A stretch of 63,223 nt of DNA. Origin: Chlorobiota bacterium. Lineage in GTDB: Bacteria; Bacteroidota; Bacteroidia; Bacteroidales; VadinHA17. Below the pieces are notes generated by a model that was not told the DNA's origin, searched no databases, and saw only the letters and a program-made list of their open reading frames with translations. The DNA lies in contig JAADHC010000011.1 of NCBI GenBank assembly GCA_013152085.1, positions 1 through 63,223 of the forward strand, written 5' to 3'. The position numbers and the translations under genes were made by a program. Below are positions 1 to 7,295 of this stretch, piece by piece (position 1 is the stretch's first letter; every line of letters begins with the position of its first letter).

Positions 1-2241
1 CCCATTTCCGGGCCACAAGGGACAACGATTACTTCCGGTTACGGTATGCGCATTCACCCCGTATACAAAACAAGAAAGTTCCATTTTGGTGTTGATCTCA
101 AAGCACAAAAAGGAACCCCGGTACTGGCTACAGCCGGCGGAACGGTTACCCGGGCAAAACCGAACGGGAAATTCGGCAATGAGGTAAGAATCCTCCACTC
201 CGGAAACCTTGAGTCAAGGTATGACCATCTTGATCAGATTAAAGTAACGGAAGGACAGAAAGTGAAACAGGGAGAGGTCATTGGCACGGTAGGAAACTCC
301 GGGCTTCCCTCCAGCGATCCCCACCTGCATTTTGCCCTGTTGAAAAACGGGAAATTCGTGGACCCTGCCAGCTATATCAATTTCAGAGACATAGTTGGTG
401 ATCAATCCAAAATTCTAAGCATTCAGAGATCGAAAAACAATGGAGAAGTATCACCGGAGCAGGACACAACGCAGGGAGATATCTTTTTCATCGTCGAAGA
501 GATGCCCGGATTCCAGGGCGGGGATGAAAACAGGTTCCGTGAATGGATTGCTGAAAACCTTCGTTATCCCGAAGAAGCAAAAAGGCAGGGAATTGAAGGA
601 AAAGTGTACATCCGTTTTATTGTTGAGGCAGACGGCCGGGTAAGCAATGTTGAGGTTATTCGCACCGCCGATCCGCTGCTGGATGCCGAAGCCGTCCGAG
701 TGGTTCGGTCAAGCCCGACATGGACGCCCGGGAAACAAAGGGGACATAACGTCCGGGTTGCCTATACCTTCCCCATAACTTTTACGTTGGATAAAACACC
801 CCGGGAAGCGCTCCGGGATACCACCAACGGAGAGGTCTTTTTCATTGTCGAAGAGATGCCCAGATTCCAGGGCGGGGATATCAGTACCTTCAGACAGTGG
901 GTTGCCGATCACCTTGAATATCCCGTTGTAGCAGCAGAAAAAGGAATCGGTGGAAGAGTATTTGTCCGATTTATAGTTCAACCAGACGGACATGTAGGAC
1001 ATGTAAGTGTTGTGAGGGGTGTTGATTCCCTGCTTGACCAGGAGGCCAAAAGAGTTGTCAGCGCTTCTCCAGCCTGGACACCGGGCAAACAACGCGGAAA
1101 AAATGTTGCTGTAGCATATACATTTCCGATCGTTTTCGTTATGGAAGAAAAAGATAAACCTTATATAAGTTCTTCAAATCTGGCGAAGGAGCAGAATGTG
1201 GTTTATATTATTGACGGGAAGAAAGCAACATTTGAAGATATCAGGAAGCTTGATCCTAATAATATAGGAGGTGTAAAGGTAATTGCCGGAAAAGAAGCTG
1301 CCGGACAATATGGTAATAAAAATAAGGACGGTGTAATCCTGATTTCCACGATAAACTGGATCCCGGGGAAGACTCCCCCAAAACCGGCAAAACCTGATCG
1401 TAAAGTTACCCGTAATCCTGAAAACGATGAATTGATCCTCGAAGATATTCCACAAAACCAGGACAAAGAATCAAATACTGAAACATTTTTTATTGTCGAA
1501 GAGATGCCGAAATTCCAGGGAGGGGATGTTGAAAAATTCAGACAGTATATCGCTGATAATATCGTATACCCCGAATCGGCTGCGTCAAGAGGTGTTTCAG
1601 GGAAGGTCTTTGTACAATGGATCGTTGACAATCATGGGAATGTTACCGATGTAAAAGTAGTACGGGGAGTAGATCCCGACCTGGATGCCGAAGCGGTCAG
1701 GGTTGTAAGCTCAAGTCCGAGATGGACGCCCGGAAGACAACGGGGGATCACGGTGCGGGTTCAGATGACAACACCAATCGTTTTTGTATTGGATCATGGA
1801 AATGAGCCGGCATCAGGAATCCATTACCAGAAACCGGGACAAAAAATACTCTACTTTATTGACGGCCGGAAAGCAACTGAGGAGGAAGTAAAAAAACTGA
1901 ATGCAGATTCTATTAAAAATGTCAGTTCAATAAGCGGGAAAGAAGCTGCAATTTGGTATGGCGACAAAGCAAAGGACGGAGTAATATTTATTTCCACAAG
2001 AGAACCTGTTCCCATTCCTAAAATAGAAGCCCCTGCCCCACCCAAACCGCCTTTTGATAAATCAGCAGGATATCTTTATCTGATCAATGGCGAGAAAACA
2101 ACATGGAAAAAAGCCGTAAAATATCAAAAAAACAAAAATGCACGTATTACTGTTTTAACCCATCCGACTGATTATCTTAAAACAAAATTCGGTAAAAAGG
2201 CAGCCAACGGAATTGTTGATATCCGAATTAAAGAAAAATAA
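1..2241 (+). CDS. M23 peptidase with three TonB_C and three plug-like domains (5' end missing)
   Basis: The frame is open from base 1, so the true start lies upstream; the first ATG is at 46. Counting from that ATG, residues 1-115 are an M23 (LytM/lysostaphin) peptidase: H13 and D17 form HxxxD, YDHLD surrounds H61, and H93-L-H95 is the HxH motif. Three TonB C-terminal-like modules follow (about 146-250, 265-370, 480-585), each opening FFIVEEMP and carrying WTPG(K/R)QRG. Short modules like the SusC/TonB-receptor plug (IDGKKA...YGNKNKDGV) sit near 391-445 and 605-655, with a weaker third at the C-terminus. Bacteroidota have M23/M56 metallopeptidases of the BlaR1 type with comparable tails, so the missing N-terminus may be an M56 sensor domain (inference). 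The peptidase would act on cell-wall peptides in the periplasm; the role of the TonB/plug modules is unknown. Stop TAA at 2241. Confidence 0.8.
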   Translation, partial: PISGPQGTTITSGYGMRIHPVYKTRKFHFGVDLKAQKGTPVLATAGGTVTRAKPNGKFGNEVRILHSGNLESRYDHLDQIKVTEGQKVKQGEVIGTVGNSGLPSSDPHLHFALLKNGKFVDPASYINFRDIVGDQSKILSIQRSKNNGEVSPEQDTTQGDIFFIVEEMPGFQGGDENRFREWIAENLRYPEEAKRQGIEGKVYIRFIVEADGRVSNVEVIRTADPLLDAEAVRVVRSSPTWTPGKQRGHNVRVAYTFPITFTLDKTPREALRDTTNGEVFFIVEEMPRFQGGDISTFRQWVADHLEYPVVAAEKGIGGRVFVRFIVQPDGHVGHVSVVRGVDSLLDQEAKRVVSASPAWTPGKQRGKNVAVAYTFPIVFVMEEKDKPYISSSNLAKEQNVVYIIDGKKATFEDIRKLDPNNIGGVKVIAGKEAAGQYGNKNKDGVILISTINWIPGKTPPKPAKPDRKVTRNPENDELILEDIPQNQDKESNTETFFIVEEMPKFQGGDVEKFRQYIADNIVYPESAASRGVSGKVFVQWIVDNHGNVTDVKVVRGVDPDLDAEAVRVVSSSPRWTPGRQRGITVRVQMTTPIVFVLDHGNEPASGIHYQKPGQKILYFIDGRKATEEEVKKLNADSIKNVSSISGKEAAIWYGDKAKDGVIFISTREPVPIPKIEAPAPPKPPFDKSAGYLYLINGEKTTWKKAVKYQKNKNARITVLTHPTDYLKTKFGKKAANGIVDIRIKEK
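481..1794 (+). repeat. Three in-frame TonB_C-like coding repeats
   Basis: Copies start near 481, 835 and 1483 and are about 310 bases each. All keep the opening FFIVEEMP, the phrase FQGGD, and an end with SSP-x-WTPG and QRG. Copies 1 and 2 are adjacent. A plug-like module separates copies 2 and 3. This points to internal duplication within the gene. Confidence 0.75.
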
Positions 2242-2276
2242 TATCCTGTATAAACAGGAACAGAGATATAAACCTG

Positions 2277-2864
2277 ATGAAGCGTTCCGGACTGTTTACC
2301 CTTGTTTTGATGTTTTCCTTTTCGTCGTTATGCCAGGAAAACAATCTGAGACTGAAATCAGAAAGATTTATATACAATCAGGAATTCAAACGTGCCGTAA
2401 GTCTGACAGACAGCATCCTGGAAGCAGATACCACAGCTACCTGGGCCTGGAATTTAAAAGGCCGGGCCGAAATGGGGTTGCTGCGGTACAGGGATGCCCT
2501 CACCTCGTTCCGGAAAGCCGGGAGTTACTCACCTGACAGTATTCCCGTGCTTACCGGAATGGGTAATGCCAGCTATGTCACGAAAGATTGGATTAAAGCA
2601 TATGACAACTACCGGGAATCGTATGCCCTCGACCCGGGCGACCCTGCCCTGCTCTATTCAATGGGTGTGTTATGCGAACAACACCTGAACGACAAACCCA
2701 AAGCCCTGCAATACTACAACCTCCTGATCAAACAATCCAAACTCGACAAAGAGACCCTTGAGAACTGGGGTGAGGCAAAAATTGTCCCACTCCCTGTGCT
2801 TGCCTGGCGCAGAAAAAAAAATCTGAGAGAAGAAATGCATTTTGAGGGAAAAATTGAAAGGTAG
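2277..2864 (+). CDS. Exported TPR-repeat protein
   Basis: This 195-residue protein starts 35 bases after the peptidase fusion stops, so the two are probably co-transcribed. The N-terminus (MKRSGLFTLVLMFSFSSLCQ) is a signal peptide. The body has tetratricopeptide-like helical pairs: W-A-W-N-L-K-G-R-A at about 57-65, A-Y-D-N-Y-R-E-S-Y-A-L-D-P-G-D at about 107-121 and A-L-Q-Y-Y-N-L-L at about 142-149. TPR proteins scaffold protein contacts; the partner here is unknown but may be the upstream cell-wall peptidase (inference from linkage). The lysine/glutamate-rich C-terminus ends 38 bases before a REP-bearing region. Confidence 0.7.
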   Translation: MKRSGLFTLVLMFSFSSLCQENNLRLKSERFIYNQEFKRAVSLTDSILEADTTATWAWNLKGRAEMGLLRYRDALTSFRKAGSYSPDSIPVLTGMGNASYVTKDWIKAYDNYRESYALDPGDPALLYSMGVLCEQHLNDKPKALQYYNLLIKQSKLDKETLENWGEAKIVPLPVLAWRRKKNLREEMHFEGKIER

Positions 2865-2898
2865 TAACTATATCGAAAAATAGTATCACCTCTCTATC

Positions 2899-3012
2899 AT
2901 GAAACATTTGAAAGTAATATTATTCGTATTTCCAGTTGCATCAATGATCATTGGTGGCAAAGCGAGGGTTTCGCTCAAAGCGAAGCCCTCACTGCGGATG
3001 TCTTATTCATAA
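2899..3012 (+). other. Possible truncated gene start (signal-peptide-like 37-codon frame)
   Basis: An ATG at 2899 opens MKHLKVILFVFPVASM, which looks like a signal peptide. The frame then runs through the first REP palindrome and stops at 3010-3012, where it overlaps the end of the transposase gene. This may be the 5' stub of an exported-protein gene cut by REP or transposase arrival, or chance. I found no continuation beyond the transposase gene. Confidence 0.25.
2961..2993 (+). repeat. REP palindrome, copy 1
   Basis: An imperfect palindrome has a 14-base left arm (agcgagggtttcgc), a 5-base loop (tcaaa) and a right arm with one change from the consensus (ccctcact). It lies just beyond the 3' end of the transposase gene. 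The preceding TGGTGGC is shared with copy 3. Confidence 0.85.
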
Positions 3013-3605
3013 ACTAACCCATACTCATCTGCAGTATTTCGGTATGTGAGTTTATCATCCCTAAGTCCGGAATACTCCATAGCAGAAGAAAACTCCCAAT
3101 CTTCAGGACGATGAACCAAACCCGCTTTGACAGGATTCATATGAATATAATTAAAACAAATCTGCGGATATTGTTGTGCTGCCGGAGTGGTTATTATTTG
3201 GGTTACTCCGTTTTTAAGGATAAATGAAGGTGTTAAGCCTTTGGGACAATTCAGACATTCAGCTTTTGTCTGCTTACGAAATAATGATCCTGATCTTCCT
3301 AATTGTTTATTAACAGCACTTGTATAAGATCTTAACATAAGCCCTATAGAATCATTAAAACTTCTTCTATTAGCGAGGGTTTCGCTCAAAGCGAAGCCCT
3401 CGCTGCTTAATTCAATATGTTTAACCAATACCAATAAATGAAAATGATTAGGCATCAGGCACCAGGCTAAAAGATCAGCATAAGGAAGAATGTATTTCCT
3501 AATCTTATTCAAAAAGAATAAATAATTATACCTTGAAAAAAAAATATCTTCCCGATTATTACCCTGATTGTAAATATGATATAAATATCCTTCTTCAAAT
3601 ACCAC
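3003..3605 (-). CDS. REP-associated tyrosine transposase (RAYT, Y1/HUH family)
   Basis: This 200-residue protein has the Y1 transposase core. NHFHLLV holds the HUH pair H54 and H56. SYTSAVNK holds the likely catalytic Y94, followed by the family phrase GSLFRKQTK. The C-terminus has the typical Y-I-H-M-N-P-V-K-A-G-L. RAYTs nick and join single-stranded DNA at REP palindromes and are thought to spread them. REP palindromes lie on both sides (2961-2993, 3683-3715) and a third (3372-3404) is inside the gene, encoding residues about 68-78 without breaking the frame. All motifs are intact, so the gene looks functional. Stop on the minus strand is at 3003-3005. Confidence 0.9.
   Translation of the reverse strand: MVFEEGYLYHIYNQGNNREDIFFSRYNYLFFLNKIRKYILPYADLLAWCLMPNHFHLLVLVKHIELSSEGFALSETLANRRSFNDSIGLMLRSYTSAVNKQLGRSGSLFRKQTKAECLNCPKGLTPSFILKNGVTQIITTPAAQQYPQICFNYIHMNPVKAGLVHRPEDWEFSSAMEYSGLRDDKLTYRNTADEYGLVYE
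3372..3404 (+). repeat. REP palindrome, copy 2, inside the RAYT gene
   Basis: This copy has a perfect-length 14-5-14 structure with outer bases agcgaggg and ccctcgct and the same tcaaa loop and orientation as the other copies. It is read in frame by the minus-strand transposase gene as part of SEGFALSETLA, between the HUH motif and the catalytic tyrosine region. Confidence 0.9.
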
Positions 3606-3963
3606 AACTACGGCTTTTTATTTATTTATAAAATTCTGAGCATTATAAAATTATAAAAATTATCCATTAATAATGGTGGCGAAGCAAGGGTTTCGCTCAA
3701 AGCGAAGCCCTCGCTGCATCATCCTGGAAATTCAATCCCAACGAAACGTTTAAGCCATATTCGAATCTAATTCGTGTATTCGTGGCATCATTTCTGATCG
3801 ACGATCTGATATGCCCGAGTACACAATGCCCGGATTTTTAGCCGGTTGTACAGAGTCCGGATAGGAACGCAGACAGATTGGGTTGCTTCAGGTCACGGCC
3901 GTTTCCGGATTTGCCGGGCATGAAAATAAAGCTTACTTTCAGGCTTAAAAAGACACCTGGGTT
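3606..3963. other. Intergenic region with REP copy 3
   Basis: These 358 bases between the divergent RAYT and acyl-CoA reductase genes hold an AT-rich stretch (3615-3670), the third REP, and about 250 bases in which I see no convincing gene, RNA or terminator. A promoter for the reductase should lie here, but no clear Bacteroidota -7 element stands out. Confidence 0.5.
3683..3715 (+). repeat. REP palindrome, copy 3
   Basis: Same palindrome as copies 1 and 2, with one change (agcaaggg) in the left arm. Preceded by TGGTGGCGA, as in copy 1, so copies 1 and 3 share a longer flank and bracket the transposase gene in direct orientation. Confidence 0.85.
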
Positions 3964-5022
3964 ATGGATCTTCAGGAGCGTATCAGTGCTTTTGCAAAGC
4001 TGGGGGAAGTTTTCCGGCGGATTGGACATGCACCAGCAGAAGAAGCCGGACTTAAGGACAAAGAGAAAGCATTTATTGCATCCTTTGACGCTATCCGGGA
4101 GATTAACTCCTGGTTTGACAGGGAAAACATACTTTTTTCTTTCTATGCACTGGGAAAAGTTATGGATCGTACGGCCATAGAAAGCTGGCTGCATAAATAT
4201 CCTGAACTGAATCATACCGGAAATAAAAAAAAGATCGGTGTGGTAATGGCCGGTAATATTCCACTGGTGGGATTTCATGATTTCATGTCGGTGCTGATCA
4301 CAGGAAACCGGTTTTTCGGGAAAACATCAACCCGGGACGGAGGCTTACATGAAGCCGTTGCCAATAAACTAATAGCAATAGAACCACGTTTCAGCGACGA
4401 TATAGCCTTCACGCAAGACAAACTTTCAGGAATCGATGCCGTCATTGCCACGGGTTCGGATAACACCGCCCGTCATTTTTCGTGGTTATACCGTGGGATA
4501 CCGGCTCTGATTAGAAAAAACATGAACAGCCTTGCCATTCTCAACGGCAGCGAATCATCCGCACAGCTCGAAAGCCTGTCCGATGATATTTTCCGCTATT
4601 ACGGGCTGGGATGCCGTAGTGTATCAAAAATTTTCGTCCCTGACAATTATGATTTTACCCTTCTATTCAGGGCTTTCGAAAAGTTTAACATAATCAGTAA
4701 TCATACTTCCTATCGTCATAACCTGCTTTACCAGCGGGCAAATTTAGCTATGGAGGGGACCGTTTACATTGACGGCAGAAATATCCTCCTTACCGAACAT
4801 ACCGGTATTGCCTCGCCTGTTGGCGTGATCTATTACCAATCCTACCGAAATACGAAAACAGTGCATACCTATCTCACTGAAATGCATGATAAGATCCAAT
4901 GTATTGTTGCCGATTCAGTACAATGGCCGGGAGCCATTCCTTTCGGACAATCCCAGTTTCCGGCCCTCGATGATTACGCCGACCGTGAGGATACCATCCG
5001 GTTTATCCTTTCCATTCCTTGA
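3964..5022 (+). CDS. Acyl-CoA reductase, LuxC family
   Basis: This 352-residue protein matches the LuxC-type acyl-CoA reductase family, which reduces acyl-CoA to an aldehyde using NADPH through a cysteine thioester. The family phrase VMAGNIPLVGFHDF is near residues 93-106. The candidate catalytic cysteine is in YYGLGCRSVSKIF near residue 220. The C-terminal half holds the H-T-G-I-A-S-P-V-G-V-I-Y-Y segment usual in Bacteroidota members. An in-frame stop lies just upstream (3946-3948), which supports the ATG at 3964. There is no luciferase or acyl-protein synthetase beside it, so the role is probably lipid or aldehyde metabolism, not light emission (inference). It stands alone between a REP-rich region and a 258-base gap. 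Confidence 0.75.
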   Translation: MDLQERISAFAKLGEVFRRIGHAPAEEAGLKDKEKAFIASFDAIREINSWFDRENILFSFYALGKVMDRTAIESWLHKYPELNHTGNKKKIGVVMAGNIPLVGFHDFMSVLITGNRFFGKTSTRDGGLHEAVANKLIAIEPRFSDDIAFTQDKLSGIDAVIATGSDNTARHFSWLYRGIPALIRKNMNSLAILNGSESSAQLESLSDDIFRYYGLGCRSVSKIFVPDNYDFTLLFRAFEKFNIISNHTSYRHNLLYQRANLAMEGTVYIDGRNILLTEHTGIASPVGVIYYQSYRNTKTVHTYLTEMHDKIQCIVADSVQWPGAIPFGQSQFPALDDYADREDTIRFILSIP

Positions 5023-5130
5023 AAACCGTTTTTTGCATCCTCCAAAAAGAAAGTATAAATCATATTTATTGAAATAACAGATAATATTGAACTGTTATTA
5101 CAAGTTCATAACCTTCGTATTACAAGAATT

Positions 5131-5158
5131 TATCTACGTAGTTTTAACTACGTAGATA
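5131..5158. repeat. 13-bp inverted repeat (TATCTACGTAGTT arms)
   Basis: TATCTACGTAGTT is followed after two bases by AACTACGTAGATA. It lies about 110 bases after the acyl-CoA reductase and 120 bases before the pRiA4b-like gene. No T-run follows, so it looks more like an operator or a dyad-binding site than an intrinsic terminator. Function not known. Confidence 0.5.
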
Positions 5159-5280
5159 TTTCAATGTATCCGCTTCGTTTCCCTCCACTATCATGTATTT
5201 TCTGATCATCCGGGCAGGAAAAGATTCTTTGATCATTATTAATTTCCGTAAAAAAAATCTTAACTTAGTCAAAAGCTTTA

Positions 5281-5784
5281 TTGGTGAAGAAAGTATATAC
5301 ATTCAGGTTGCTATATAGCGGGGATGATGATTTTGTCCGGGATTTTGAGGTCTGTGCAGGCCAGACACTTCAGGACTTTCATCTGGCCATTCAGGAAAAC
5401 CTGAATTATGATATCTCGCAGATGGCTTCTTTTTTTCTTACCGACGATACCTGGGAAAAAGGGGAAGAGATTCCGGTAATTAATATGACCGATGATCCGG
5501 GAACAAGGACAATGAGGCAGTTCCCCCTGGAAGATAACAATATTGAAAAACTGGACCGGTTACTGTACGTTTTCGATTATTTGTCAAACCGTGGTTTCTT
5601 TATTGAGCTGGTGCATACCGGTCAATCAGAGAAAGGGATGATCTACCCCCGTTGCATACGCTCGGAGGGAGAGCCACCCGCACAAATGGAACTGGATGAC
5701 GACCTCTCCTTTCTTCCCGATAATGATCTGGACGAAGAAGATGGTATTTCTTTCGAAAACCTGGATGATCTTCCGGATATTTGA
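5281..5784 (+). CDS. Plasmid pRiA4b ORF-3-like family protein
   Basis: This 167-residue protein has the N-terminal pattern of the pRiA4b ORF-3 / IS1096 TnpR-like family: YTFRLLYSGDD, a TLQDFHLAI segment near 40-50 and FFLTDDTWEKGEEI near 60-73. The C-terminal 30 residues are very acidic (DLDEEDG, LDDLPDI). The family began as plasmid and transposon passenger proteins but occurs as single chromosomal genes in Bacteroidota; its biochemical role is not established. The frame can start at TTG 5281 or GTG 5284; GTG gives MKKVYTF and seems more natural. miaA follows 96 bases later with its own promoter. Confidence 0.7.
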   Translation: MVKKVYTFRLLYSGDDDFVRDFEVCAGQTLQDFHLAIQENLNYDISQMASFFLTDDTWEKGEEIPVINMTDDPGTRTMRQFPLEDNNIEKLDRLLYVFDYLSNRGFFIELVHTGQSEKGMIYPRCIRSEGEPPAQMELDDDLSFLPDNDLDEEDGISFENLDDLPDI

Positions 5785-5855
5785 TTTACGGTTTGTTTAA
5801 TCCCAAGGCTTCCATCCTTACATTTAAACAGGAAAAGTATTCATGCATTTTCCTC

Positions 5856-5863
5856 TATCTTTG
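5856..5863 (+). promoter_or_regulatory. Bacteroidota -7 promoter element for miaA
   Basis: TATCTTTG matches the Bacteroidota -7 consensus TAnnTTTG and ends 17 bases before the miaA ATG, implying a short leader. No good TTTG is seen at the expected -33 spacing. Confidence 0.6.
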
Positions 5864-5880
5864 TAAAAACCTGAAAAAGC

Positions 5881-6789
5881 ATGTCCCGTTTACTGGTGAT
5901 CATACTTGGTCCGACAGCGTCGGGGAAAAGCGCATTGGCGGTAAAACTGGCAAAGGAATTGCATACCGAGATCCTTTCGGCCGATTCGCGGCAGGTGTAC
6001 CGTGAACTTTCCATTGGCACAGCCGTGCCTACAGAAGAAGAAAAACAGGGGATCCCTCATCACCTGATGGGACACAGGTCTGTCCATGACTATTACAATG
6101 CCTTTATGTTTGAACAGGAAGCACTGATCCTGCTGGATTCTCTTTTCTCAAGAATGAACACCGTAATCATGGCAGGAGGTTCCGGCCTTTATATTGATGC
6201 CGTATGCCGTGGGATTGACGACATCCCTACGGTAGATCCGGAAATCCGTATCTCCATGCAAAAAAAATATCAGGCTGAAGGGATCGAATCGCTTAGAAGT
6301 ATGCTGAAAAAGCTCGATCCGGAATATTATGCTCAGGTTGACCTGCGTAATCCCAAAAGGTTACTGAAAGCCCTTGAGATTTCTGTCATGACAGGAAAAC
6401 CATACTCATCTTTTCTTATGCGCAATGTAAAACCGAGAAATTTTGGCATGATGAAAATCGGGATCACACCCGCACGGAATGAGTTGTACCACAGGATCAA
6501 TGCACGCGTAGATAAAATGATGGAAAAAGGATTGACCGAAGAGGCCCGTACTCTCATGCCTTACCGTCATTTGAATGCCCTGAATACTGTCGGATACAAA
6601 GAGTTGTTTGCTTACCTTGACGGAGAGATTACCAGGGAAACGGCCATAGACCTGATCAGGCGTAACACCCGGCGTTATGCACGTAAACAACTGACCTGGT
6701 TCAGAAAGGATCCGGATATCCGGTGGTTTACTCCCGGAGAGGAAGACCGGATTCTGACACTTATCCGGCAGAAAACGGGCATTGGATAA
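5881..6789 (+). CDS. miaA: tRNA dimethylallyltransferase
   Basis: This 302-residue enzyme transfers a dimethylallyl group to the N6 amine of A37 in tRNAs that read codons starting with U. The P-loop GPTASGKS is at residues 10-17. SADSRQVY (about 34-41) contains the substrate-binding Asp and the family signature, and RNPKRLLKALE is near 157-167. The C-terminal R-R-N-T-R-R-Y-A-R-K-Q-L-T-W-F segment is the usual tRNA-contacting end. Length is normal. It is preceded by a good -7 element and followed after 35 bases by a Nudix gene on the same strand. Confidence 0.95.
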   Translation: MSRLLVIILGPTASGKSALAVKLAKELHTEILSADSRQVYRELSIGTAVPTEEEKQGIPHHLMGHRSVHDYYNAFMFEQEALILLDSLFSRMNTVIMAGGSGLYIDAVCRGIDDIPTVDPEIRISMQKKYQAEGIESLRSMLKKLDPEYYAQVDLRNPKRLLKALEISVMTGKPYSSFLMRNVKPRNFGMMKIGITPARNELYHRINARVDKMMEKGLTEEARTLMPYRHLNALNTVGYKELFAYLDGEITRETAIDLIRRNTRRYARKQLTWFRKDPDIRWFTPGEEDRILTLIRQKTGIG

Positions 6790-6824
6790 TAATAACTTTT
6801 AGCCCTTATAATGGAACAACTACC

Positions 6825-7295
6825 ATGCAGGAAAAAATTCCAAAGTTTACGGTTCGAGTTTACGGACTGGTTGTAAACGATAAGAACGAAATCTTAGTAA
6901 GTGACGAAAAATATATGGATACACTTTTCACCAAATTTCCCGGCGGCGGGCTGGAATATGGCGAAGGAACCCGGGAGTGTCTGAAGCGGGAAATGCTGGA
7001 AGAATATGGCCAGGAAATTGAGGTTACAGACCATGTGTACACCACGGATTTTTTCCAGGAATCACTCTTTTACAAAGGATACCAGGTTATTGCAATTTAT
7101 TATAAAATAAAACTCCTTGATCCGGTTGTGATCCGTATTTCTGCAACCCGTTTTGATTTTGACACAAGCATGGAACGGGGGCAATCATTGCGCTGGGCTT
7201 ATCTTCCGGATTTAACGGAAAGTGACCTGGCATTTCCCGTCGACCGTTATGTTCTGAAAATTCTGCAGCGAATTGCCAAAGGATCATTATTGTAG
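6825..7295 (+). CDS. Nudix hydrolase
   Basis: The Nudix box reads GLEYGEG...REMLEEYGQE (about residues 43-66), matching Gx5Ex7REUxEExGU and giving the metal-binding glutamates. The start at ATG 6825 (MQEKIPKF) gives 156 residues and begins just before the first beta strand; an upstream frame extension into miaA is not supported. Nudix enzymes hydrolyse nucleoside diphosphates linked to another group, and this sequence does not reveal the substrate. The 3' end overlaps the convergent glycosyltransferase gene by 9 bases. Confidence 0.85.
   Translation: MQEKIPKFTVRVYGLVVNDKNEILVSDEKYMDTLFTKFPGGGLEYGEGTRECLKREMLEEYGQEIEVTDHVYTTDFFQESLFYKGYQVIAIYYKIKLLDPVVIRISATRFDFDTSMERGQSLRWAYLPDLTESDLAFPVDRYVLKILQRIAKGSLL

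Noticed and set aside
2961-3715. Possible CRISPR-like array from three 33-base repeats
   Set aside because: Spacing is uneven (about 410 and 310 bases), one copy is inside a transposase gene, and the palindrome fits a REP, so this is a REP/RAYT locus.
3838-4278. 146-codon minus-strand frame over the acyl-CoA reductase start
   Set aside because: It overlaps the well-supported reductase gene on the other strand and shows no domain or codon logic.
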